Position numbers and translations under genes: made by a program. Positions 35,501-41,915 of a stretch of 41,915 bases of DNA are shown here, piece after piece; position 1 is the first letter of the stretch; each line of letters begins with the position of its first letter. The notes beneath the pieces are model-generated. The model was not told the origin of the DNA. It did no database searches and saw only the letters and a list, made by a program, of their open reading frames with translations. Source of the stretch: Psychrobacter glacincola (lineage in GTDB: Bacteria; Pseudomonadota; Gammaproteobacteria; Pseudomonadales; Moraxellaceae). The stretch is from assembly GCF_904846215.1 (NCBI RefSeq), contig NZ_CAJGZK010000025.1, positions 1 to 41,915 of the forward strand, read 5' to 3'.

Positions 35501-35542
35501 CTGAAAAGGATGATTTTTACTGTCCATCGCTAACTTATTAAT

Positions 35543-36570
35543 AACCCCAGTTCGGGATAAGCGCTCAAAAAAAAGATAAAAAAAGAAGTCCAAAGTTGCT
35601 AAAGTAAGTTTACCAAGACCACTTAAGCAAAAAGGACTTCTTACATGGACAACCTAACCGAACTATACTGCCATATTGACGACTTTTATCAGCAATTCAA
35701 ACCTGAGTTTGACGCTCATTTAATCGCAACGGGCCGTCAACGGCTAAGAGCATGCCAGATAAGTGTAGCAGAGATTATGACCATCTTGGTACTGTTTCAT
35801 CAATTACGTTATCGACAGTTTAAGGCGTTTTACTACCATCACATGCTTGGCATGATGAAACGGGAGTTTCCAAATCTGCCGAGCTACTCGCGATTTATAA
35901 AGCTTGTGCCGCGCAGTATCATGCCACTATGTGCCTACTTGCAAAGCATGATGGGCGACTGTACGGGTATCAGCTATATTGATTCAACCAAGATAGCAGT
36001 TTGTCATAACAAACGTATCTACCGTCATAAAGTCTTTGAAGGACTTGCAACCCGAGGCAAAAGCAGCATGGGCTGGTTCTATGGCTTTAAGCTACACGCC
36101 ATTATCAATCATAAAGGTGAGCTGGTATCCGTCAAAGTCACTGAGGGTAATACCGATGATAGAGCGCCTGTTAAGGATATGGCAACGCCTGTGTTTGGCA
36201 AGGTGTTTGGGGATAGAGGCTATATCAGTAAAGCCCTAAACGAGTGGCTCACAAAACACAGTGATACCACGTTGATAACCAAACTTCGGCGTAATATGAA
36301 ACCCCAATTACTTGAGCCTATGGATGAGGCACTACTCAATCATCGCTCTTTGGTTGAAACGGTGTTTGGAGAGCTTAAAAACTTGTGCCAAATCGAACAC
36401 TCACGCCATCGTAGTGTCACGGGGTTTATCACAAACTTGCTGTCAGGTTTAATTGCTTATTGCTGGTTTCCCTATAAACCCACCATCAAAAATATGCCTC
36501 AGCAGGGACAGGTAGCAACATTGTAAATAGTATCAATGAGTTACAATGTGGCTTATCCCGAACTGGGGTT
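35543..36570 (+). mobile_element. IS982-family insertion sequence, copy B
   Basis: The element is bounded by AACCCCAGTTCGGGATAAGC at 35543 and CTTATCCCGAACTGGGGTT ending at 36570. It is inverted relative to copy A, so the pair could move the DUF411 gene as a composite unit of 33811-36570. No obvious matching target duplication is seen around copy B or around the pair. Confidence 0.9.
35645..36526 (+). CDS. IS982-family transposase (copy B)
   Basis: A 293-residue DDE transposase, intact, with the same catalytic segments as copy A (SYIDSTKIAV, GDRGYIS, LVETVFGELK). Differences such as KLVPRS, EGLATRGKSS, TEGNTDDRAP and LRRNMK distinguish it from copy A. The start is ATG 35645, preceded by AAAAAGGACTTC. 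Confidence 0.92.
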   Translation: MDNLTELYCHIDDFYQQFKPEFDAHLIATGRQRLRACQISVAEIMTILVLFHQLRYRQFKAFYYHHMLGMMKREFPNLPSYSRFIKLVPRSIMPLCAYLQSMMGDCTGISYIDSTKIAVCHNKRIYRHKVFEGLATRGKSSMGWFYGFKLHAIINHKGELVSVKVTEGNTDDRAPVKDMATPVFGKVFGDRGYISKALNEWLTKHSDTTLITKLRRNMKPQLLEPMDEALLNHRSLVETVFGELKNLCQIEHSRHRSVTGFITNLLSGLIAYCWFPYKPTIKNMPQQGQVATL

Positions 36571-36581
36571 AAATAGCTTTT

Positions 36582-37664
36582 TTACAGTGAAGCGATGCCA
36601 ATATTGATCAAGCCGCCACCAACGATTAACCAAGCAAACATAATCGCACCTAAGATAAGGGGTTTAACGCCAGCTTGTTTGATAGCGCCCAAATGCGTGG
36701 TTAGACCCAGCGCAAACATTGCCATGGTGAGCAGCACATCGTCTAGTATCACCATACTACGCTCAAAGCTTGCGGTCATCGGCACCCAAGTGTGCAGTAA
36801 GACGATGGCAATGAATATGAAGGCAAACCAAGGCACTTTGACTTGTTGAATGCGGCTCATTACAGAGGGTTTGTTACCTTGATCGTTACTGCCTTTGGTC
36901 AACGCAAAAGATAAAACCAATAAGAACGGCGCGAGCATCATCACGCGTATCATCTTGGTGACAACCGCTGTGTCACCCACTTCGGGACTGACTGCGTTAC
37001 CAGCGACGACGACTTGCGCCACTTCATGAATGGTGGCACCCGTATAAATCCCGTACTGCTGAGCATTTAGCCAAGGTTGCAACCAACCAAGATGGTATAA
37101 AAACGGATAAAGCAGCATCGCAATGGTGCCAAAGACCACGACCGTAGCCACAGCGATAGTGACTTTGTGCGCTTCGGCCTTGATCACTGGCTCTGCGGCG
37201 ATAACAGCTGCTGCCCCGCAAATACTCGCGCCTGCACCAATCAATAACGTCGTTTGTTTATCGACTTTGAGCCATTTTGTACCTAACCAATAAGTGATTA
37301 AAAAAGTCGAGGTCAATACCAACGCATCGCTCATCACCGCAGACAGTCCGACACTTGATACTTGCGTTAGGGTCAGCTTAAAGCCATAAAACATGATGGC
37401 GAGACGCAGTATTTGACCTTTGGCAAATGTCACGCCCACATGTAGCTGCTCAGCGAAACTAGAATAAACGGTATTGCCCAATATCATACCGATCAAAATC
37501 GCTAGCGTTAACGAAGACAAGCCTATAATGCGCCCGTGACTCCAGACATCCAAGCTCGTATTTAGCCATAAGCAAAATAAGCTACCGACAAACACCACTA
37601 TCAAACCTGCGAAATGGCGATTGGTTGGGAAGTAGTTGGTCACTGTTTTAGTTAAGGCGTGCAT
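36582..37664 (-). CDS. yeiH: YeiH-family putative sulfate exporter (UPF0324)
   Basis: A 360-residue inner-membrane protein with about ten helices. Family features include LAILIGMILGNTVYSSF, GQILRLAIMFYGFKLTLTQV, LIGAGASICGAAAVIA, TGATIHEVAQVVVAG and ALGLTTHLGAIKQAGVKPL. Members are annotated as putative sulfate exporters, but experimental support is limited. It is divergent from a LysR regulator, as yeiH is from yeiE in other bacteria. Its stop lies 12 bp from the IS982 copy B end, so the IS has inserted just past the gene without cutting it. Confidence 0.9.
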   Translation of the reverse strand: MHALTKTVTNYFPTNRHFAGLIVVFVGSLFCLWLNTSLDVWSHGRIIGLSSLTLAILIGMILGNTVYSSFAEQLHVGVTFAKGQILRLAIMFYGFKLTLTQVSSVGLSAVMSDALVLTSTFLITYWLGTKWLKVDKQTTLLIGAGASICGAAAVIAAEPVIKAEAHKVTIAVATVVVFGTIAMLLYPFLYHLGWLQPWLNAQQYGIYTGATIHEVAQVVVAGNAVSPEVGDTAVVTKMIRVMMLAPFLLVLSFALTKGSNDQGNKPSVMSRIQQVKVPWFAFIFIAIVLLHTWVPMTASFERSMVILDDVLLTMAMFALGLTTHLGAIKQAGVKPLILGAIMFAWLIVGGGLINIGIASL

Positions 37665-37890
37665 GACGAAGTGTCCTATTGTCCATAATCGAAATAAGCA
37701 TAAGCTTATGAATAGACATTATAAGGCAGACCAATCTATAATAAAAACAGATTAATTAGATAAAAACTATCGATTTTTTAGGTTAATAAAAGTCTTTGGG
37801 CTAAAAAGATGGTTTTTTAGATAATAAAGGGTTTTTAAAATAACAGGTGGTTTTTAGGTTGTATCAATAAGATAGGGTGTCAGAGAAATT
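37665..37890. promoter_or_regulatory. Divergent yeiH/LysR promoter region with CATAAGCTTATG palindrome
   Basis: CATAAGCTTATG at 37699-37710 is a perfect 12-bp palindrome 35 bp from the yeiH start and is a good candidate operator for the divergent LysR regulator. Nearer the regulator, GGTTTTTTAG, GGGTTTTTAAA and GGTTTTTAGG form a loose T-rich direct repeat. No other signal stands out. Confidence 0.5.
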
Positions 37891-38823
37891 ATGAAAAAAG
37901 CCATGCAGGTATTACCAAAGATTACCCTCAAGCAATTATCAGTGTTTGTCAGTATTTATCAAACTGGCAGTACCAGCCGTGCCAGTGAAGAGCTGCATTT
38001 ATCGCAATCAGCGGTCAGCAGTGCACTCACTGAGCTGGAGGCGCGGTTACAAATGCCGCTATTTGAGCGCGTCGGGCGCAGGCTCAATCAGCATCCAAAC
38101 GCCCATCCTATCTATATACAGGCACAAGCGATTTTGGGACAAGCTTTAACGCTTGAGCATTATCATAAGCATCAAGCAGGGCAGATTCATATTGGTGCTA
38201 GCACGACTATCGGTAATTATGTATTGCCACCGCTGCTTGCCAAATTGTACGAAGCGCTACCCGATGCCCATATCGATATGTATATTGCCAATACCCAAGA
38301 AGTGGTCGGCGAGGTTGAGCAATTAAATATCGATATTGCGCTTGTAGAAGGTATGCCGCGCCCGACAGATATGAAAGTCATTGAGCAGCGCGCTTGGCGG
38401 ACCGATACCTTGATGGTATTTGCTAAATCTCATAGTAAATGGCTGGCAAACATGGACTATAACCATAAAGAAAAATGCTATGAGCTCAGCGCTGAACGAT
38501 TGGCAAGGCTGCCATTACTGGTACGAGAGGCGGGTTCGGGGACGCGGCAGATTATCGATGAGCAGTTATTGCAGCATCTACCGCATGCCGAGATTGTCAT
38601 GGCAATTCAGCAGTCAGAAGCCATTAAGCATATGGTCAGCGCCGATATTGGGCTTGGCTGCTTATCGCAGTATGTCATTCAAGCAGAATTGGATAAAGCA
38701 GAGCTGGTGCAGGTGAAAGTAGCAGGTATTGATTTAGCGCGCACGTGGTGGCTGGTGTGGCATAAAGCGCGTCATCAAAGCCCCATTTGGCAGAGTTTTA
38801 TTGATATTTTGACAGAAGATTGA
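37891..38823 (+). CDS. LysR-family regulator (YeiE-like)
   Basis: A 310-residue regulator. The N-terminal winged helix is LKQLSVFVSIYQTGSTSRAS with LSQSAVSSALTELEARL (about residues 10-60). The effector-binding domain starts at about residue 90 (IHIGASTTIGNYVLPPLL) and includes LVREAGSGTRQIIDEQLL. Its position divergent from yeiH and this TIGNY-type domain fit the YeiE/CysB-like group that controls sulfur-anion-related genes. It should control yeiH, and the ligand is not known. It is complete. Confidence 0.87.
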   Translation: MKKAMQVLPKITLKQLSVFVSIYQTGSTSRASEELHLSQSAVSSALTELEARLQMPLFERVGRRLNQHPNAHPIYIQAQAILGQALTLEHYHKHQAGQIHIGASTTIGNYVLPPLLAKLYEALPDAHIDMYIANTQEVVGEVEQLNIDIALVEGMPRPTDMKVIEQRAWRTDTLMVFAKSHSKWLANMDYNHKEKCYELSAERLARLPLLVREAGSGTRQIIDEQLLQHLPHAEIVMAIQQSEAIKHMVSADIGLGCLSQYVIQAELDKAELVQVKVAGIDLARTWWLVWHKARHQSPIWQSFIDILTED

Positions 38824-38835
38824 TTTTAGTAGTAA

Positions 38836-39030
38836 AACCCCAGTTCGGGATAAGCCAGTGCTTAAGTTGTTGATACTATTTGTATAATTATTATCTGACC
38901 TTATAAAGTCATGCTTTTGACAGTAGTTTATAGAGAAGCCTGTCTTCAAAGACTTAGCTGGTCTTCAAGAGTAATAGAAAATATCAATACTATCAGCAGC
39001 TTAATGAATCACTTATCCCGAACTGGGGTT
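38836..39030. mobile_element. IS982-derived MITE (195 bp)
   Basis: It starts AACCCCAGTTCGGGATAAGC and ends CTTATCCCGAACTGGGGTT, matching the tips of the two complete IS982 copies. Inside the left end TTGATACTATTT matches the subterminal part of those copies, and TTTATAGAGAAGCC near the middle matches the part encoding the transposase C-terminus. It is therefore an internally deleted relative, mobilisable in trans by the intact transposases nearby. It separates the LysR gene from a FemAB-like gene, which it truncates. Confidence 0.85.
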
Positions 39031-39050
39031 ATAATAATAAAAAAATATAT

Positions 39051-39965
39051 TTGCCTTTAATGATAAGAGAGATTGACGCTAAGTACTGGGATGCCACTTC
39101 TACTTATGGGTATGGCGGTCCGCTGGTTGACGACACTGTGACCACTGATGAGCTGGATATTATGTTGAAAGGCCTTCAGGATTTTCTTTATGAAGAAGGC
39201 TGTGTCTCTTTGTTTATGCGCCTGCATCCCATCATTAACAAAGAACGAGAGCGCCCCCCAGCTATTGGCAAAATAATAAAGCATGGCTTAACAGTAGCCT
39301 CTGATTTGACTAAATCTGAAGAAGAATACTGGCAAGAAACTCAAAATCAGCACCGCCGTGGCATCAAAAAAGCAATGAAAATGGATGTGACTACTAAGGT
39401 TGAAGCGTTGGACGAAGAAAACGCTAAAATCTTTTCAAAGATTTATGAAGAGACGATGGCGAATGTTGGTGCCACTGATTATTATTTTTTTGATGACAAT
39501 TATTACTATAATTTGTCTAAAAACCTACAAGGCAGATTGCTGTTGATAACGGCTTATCAAGAAGATAAGCCTATTGCTTCTTCTTTATACACTGCCTGTG
39601 AGGAGTCAGGGATTATGCAGTATCATTTAGGAGGAACGCTCGACGATTATAGAAAACTGCAGCCTGCTAAACTGATTACTCATGTGGCAAGAGACTGGGG
39701 GCGGGAAAATAACTATAAATTACTTCACCTTGGCGGTGGCCTTGGTGCTAGCCTCGACTCACTATACAAATATAAAAAAGGCTTTAGCTCCCCCTCTGAG
39801 GAGTTTGATTTTAAAACCTATAGACTCATTGTCAACCCAGAGAAATATGCCGAATTGGTAGCCAAGGTTGGTCTGAGCGAGGAAGATTTGAATTCTGACT
39901 TCTTTCCTTTATATAGGAAAAAGGCAGCACTTGCTTCTGAAGATGAGGCGAACAGACCTGCTTAA
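39051..39965 (+). pseudogene. FemAB/GNAT-like acyltransferase, N-terminally truncated by the MITE
   Basis: A 304-residue open frame starting at TTG 39051, with no ribosome binding site. It is open further upstream into the MITE, reading NWGYNNKKIYLPLMIREID at the junction, so the native start was displaced. Recognisable features are the FemAB-like first domain WDATSTYGYGGPLV and the acyltransferase part with QNQHRRGIKKAMK, MQYHLGGTLDDYRKLQP and LLHLGGGLGASLDSLYKYKKGF. Such proteins join amino acids or acyl groups to cell-wall or capsule precursors. About 50 N-terminal residues appear to be missing. A partly active product cannot be excluded, but I treat it as a truncated gene. Confidence 0.65.
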
Positions 39966-40004
39966 TAAGGTAGTATTAAAAAGTATTATTGCAGACAGTA
40001 TCAC

Positions 40005-40050
40005 TATAAAAAAACACCAGCTATAACTAGTTATAGCTGCTGTTTTTTGT
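40005..40050. terminator. Bidirectional rho-independent terminator
   Basis: CAGCTATAACTAGTTATAGC and the following TG (40018-40039) form a perfect 22-bp palindrome, with an A-run before and TGTTTTTTGT after. It can stop the FemAB-like transcript on the plus strand and the lipoprotein transcript on the minus strand, between these convergent genes. Confidence 0.85.
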
Positions 40051-40069
40051 CTCTACAATATATTGGGCT

Positions 40070-40504
40070 TTATTGAGTTGGAACAATATGCCAAACGCCT
40101 TTTACATTATCGCCGTTTGCATCTCCAGCTTTAGTGTCTTTTACAAAGAAGTATAACGGCATGTTATTGGCAGCCCACTGATAAGTACCGTCATCACGCT
40201 GAAAAGTCGAGAACTGACCGACGCTTTTGGCATTGTTAGGGGCGGTAAGTGCTGGCCAAGCCGCTAAACAATCACCTGTACAGTTCGACTTATTGGCAGT
40301 GTCTTTGTCAAAGGCATATAGCGTCATGTAATTAGTAGAATCAACCAGCATACCGTTTCTACTAGTCACTGGTACGGCGCTGCTACTAACCATCTGGTTA
40401 TCATTCATTCCTGACATATTAGTGCCAAATACTTTATCCATTGTCGAGCAGCCTGTAAGCGCTAAAACACCACTTAGTGCAGATAACATCATAATACGCT
40501 TCAT
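40070..40504 (-). CDS. Secreted-repeat lipoprotein (COG4315 type)
   Basis: A 144-residue protein. The N-terminal signal MKRIMMLSALSGVLALTGC ends in the lipobox LTGC. The body carries the repeat pattern of this family: YMTLYAFDKDTANKSNCTGD, CLAAWPALTAP, then MPLYFFVKDTKAGDANGDNV and GVWHIV. The function is unknown; related proteins are envelope lipoproteins. GGAAG precedes the ATG. It stands alone between the bidirectional terminator and an IS256-family element, so read-through from the latter is possible. Confidence 0.82.
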   Translation of the reverse strand: MKRIMMLSALSGVLALTGCSTMDKVFGTNMSGMNDNQMVSSSAVPVTSRNGMLVDSTNYMTLYAFDKDTANKSNCTGDCLAAWPALTAPNNAKSVGQFSTFQRDDGTYQWAANNMPLYFFVKDTKAGDANGDNVKGVWHIVPTQ

Positions 40505-40622
40505 AGTAACTTCCTTATTCTTAGAAAATGATTAGTCAGTAGACCTCTTGCAAAAGTCATAGGTTTAGCTCGAAATTAATGATACCAGCAAGAGCCCATC
40601 CCAGATTCTGTGTAACTGCCAT

Positions 40623-41904
40623 TTAGATTAAATGCTTACTGATACGATCATCAAACATAATTATAAAGCGATTAAGAGCCGCCGTCCAGTTACGAATCGG
40701 CATCGACCACCTTGACGATGCCTGTTGAGTTGCCAAATAGACCACCTTGAAGGCGGCTTGATCAGAGGGAAACACCTTACGCTTATTCACCGCTGTTCGA
40801 ATGACACTATTTAGCGACTCTATCGCATTGGTGGTATAAATGACTTTTCTGATGTCTTTAGGGTACTCAAAGAACACCGTTAAGCCCTCCCAGTTATTAC
40901 GCCAAGACTTGATGACATGCGGGTACTCTTTGCCCCATACTTCATCAAAGTGCTCAAGGTTGGCCTCTGCCATCTCAAGCGTATCAGCACCGTAGATGGC
41001 CTTTAAATCAGCTGCTACGGCCTTCTTGTCCGTCCAAGGTACGAACTTCATCGAATAGCGCACCATATGCACGATACACAGCTGAACCTGAGCGTTAGGG
41101 TAGACCGTATTAATGGCATCAGGGAAGCCTTTTAGGCCGTCTACACAGGCAATAAGAATATCTTGAACCCCGTGGTTTTGTAGCTCAGTGAGAACACCAA
41201 GCCAGAATTTAGCGCCCTCGTTCTCTGATAGCCACATGCCAAGCAGCTCTTTTTTACCATCAAGAGCAACGCCTAAGGCCAGATAGATTGCCTTGTTGAT
41301 GATCTGCTTGTCTTGACGTACTTTAATGACAATGCAGTCTAAATAGACGATAGGATAAACACTGCTCAGCGGCCGGTTCTGCCAAGCGGTGATGTCCTCT
41401 AATATGTTATCGGTGACTCTTGAGACAAGAGAGCTTGAGATGTCGACATCGTAGAGCTCTTTAATGCTCTCTACGATCTCAGTGGTGGTTTGACCTTTGG
41501 CGTATGAGCGAGGATCAGCAAGTGTCTGGGAGACACTTGCCCGAAGCGCAAGACGTAAGGCTATGCCTGTAGTGAAATATGATTTTATCATCAAGACCTG
41601 AAATACGGGTTTGATGCTTACTGACAAGTACAGGCTCAAAGCTACTGTCGCGGTCTCTGGGGGTGGAGATCTCAAGCTCGCCTGTGTCGCTACGGACTCT
41701 CTTTTTAGTGTGCCCATTGCGCTTATTAGGCCTGTCTGCCTTTTCATGCTTGGGGTAGCCGAGATGCTCTTCCATTTCTGCTTCTAGGGCAGTGTCGATG
41801 AAGGACTGCATGAGCTGCTTTTGAAAGTCTTTGATGTCATCGAAGCTTTTCATGCTGCTGGCCATTTGCTCAGCCAGTTTCTTGATGTCAGATTGGTTAG
41901 TCAT
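40623..41904 (-). pseudogene. IS256-family (mutator) transposase, frameshifted by a palindromic insertion
   Basis: The first frame (41904 to about 41578) encodes the N-terminal part, with MTNQSDIKKLAEQMA, EAEMEEHLGYPKHEKADRPN and FEPVLVSKHQTRISGLDDKI. The second frame, from about 41504 to 40623, encodes YAKGQTTTEIVESIKELYDV and the catalytic core. There the Asp residues are in YLDCIVIKVR and CVDGLKGFPDAI, and Glu is in TTNAIESLNSVIR. The two parts join naturally at DDKII / YAKG, but about 67 extra bases sit between them, shifting the frame by one. Without the insertion this would be a full-length transposase of about 400 residues. As it stands, it should be inactive unless rescued by frameshifting. 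Confidence 0.85.
41505..41577. repeat. Palindromic insertion element inside the IS256 transposase
   Basis: This is the extra stretch of about 67 bp that separates the two halves of the transposase. Its core is GCAAGTGTCT-GGG-AGACACTTGC (41518-41540), a perfect 10-bp inverted repeat with a 3-base loop, flanked by GCGAGGATCA on one side and CCGAAGCGCAAGACGTAAGG on the other. On the minus strand it can be read as ALRLALRASVSQTLADPRSY. It behaves like a short mobile palindrome that can insert inside genes. Confidence 0.65.
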
Positions 41905-41915
41905 TGCTTATTCTC

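Larger units (their letters stand above)
40605..41915 (-). mobile_element. IS256-family element (runs off the right edge)
   Basis: The inner end is marked by CTGTGTAACTGC at 40608-40619, which mirrors GCAGTTACACAG in the left-edge copy. The transposase gene fills the rest and begins at 41904. The outer end lies beyond the window. It has the same orientation as the element at 1-117, so the window is bracketed by directly repeated, related IS256 copies. Confidence 0.88.

Noticed and set aside
40540..40604. TAGACCTCTTGCAAAAGTC resembles the tip of some IS families, next to the IS256 end
   Set aside because: Only a short match from memory, with no second end and no transposase remnant nearby.

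Overview
The window looks like an accessory, IS-rich region from a Gammaproteobacterium of the Moraxellaceae, most likely Psychrobacter. This is inferred from the moderately AT-rich composition, the protein flavour, the IS set (IS256, IS3, single-ORF IS1, IS982) and a short palindromic repeat that I associate with this genus. No rRNA or tRNA genes were seen. Both edges lie inside same-orientation IS256-family elements.

Layout. 1-117: end of an IS256-family element. 119-3847: remains of a restriction/defence operon, made of a 5'-truncated MmeI-like methyltransferase, an SF2 helicase and a GIY-YIG (T5orf172) nuclease. 3946-10155 (minus): a gamma-mobile-trio (GMT) recombination module, gmtY-gmtZ-gmtX, in which gmtZ is split by an IS3-family element. 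Removing the IS and one copy of its 3-bp target duplication restores the reading frame exactly. 10233-10370: a terminator and a two-repeat, one-spacer type I-F-like CRISPR mini-array just upstream of gmtY. 10394-13496: metal module with a CopZ-like chaperone, a CadR-type MerR regulator and a divergent Cd/Zn/Pb P1B-ATPase behind a MerR-type promoter. 13611-16588: GlxA-type regulator, cysteine hydrolase, metallo-hydrolase lipoprotein and a universal stress protein fragment.

16761-22248: arsenic resistance. A minus-strand operon runs arsC-arsR fusion, acr3, gapdh, arsJ, with a divergent arsO-like monooxygenase across a 66-bp palindrome. It combines two routes: arsenate reduction plus arsenite export, and conversion of arsenate to 1-arseno-3-phosphoglycerate plus ArsJ export. 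22261-26588: ynfA, a cation diffusion facilitator bracketed by inverted IS1-family ends, a Ca2+/Na+ antiporter and a YqhA-type membrane protein. 26946-27525: decayed gene remnants, including a Fic-family relic.

27541-33732: a second, unrelated three-gene recombinase module of 174, 787 and 1112 residues with overlapping genes. The largest has a complete tyrosine recombinase active site; the middle one has Phe in the region where the catalytic Tyr is expected. I do not recognise this as a named family and consider it, with the CRISPR mini-array, the best candidate for something undescribed.

33811-36570: two inverted IS982-family copies flank a DUF411 lipoprotein. 36582-38823: yeiH and a divergent LysR regulator. 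38836-39965: an IS982-derived MITE that truncates a FemAB/GNAT-like gene. 40070-40504: a small lipoprotein. 40605-41915: an IS256-family element whose transposase is frameshifted by a palindromic insertion.
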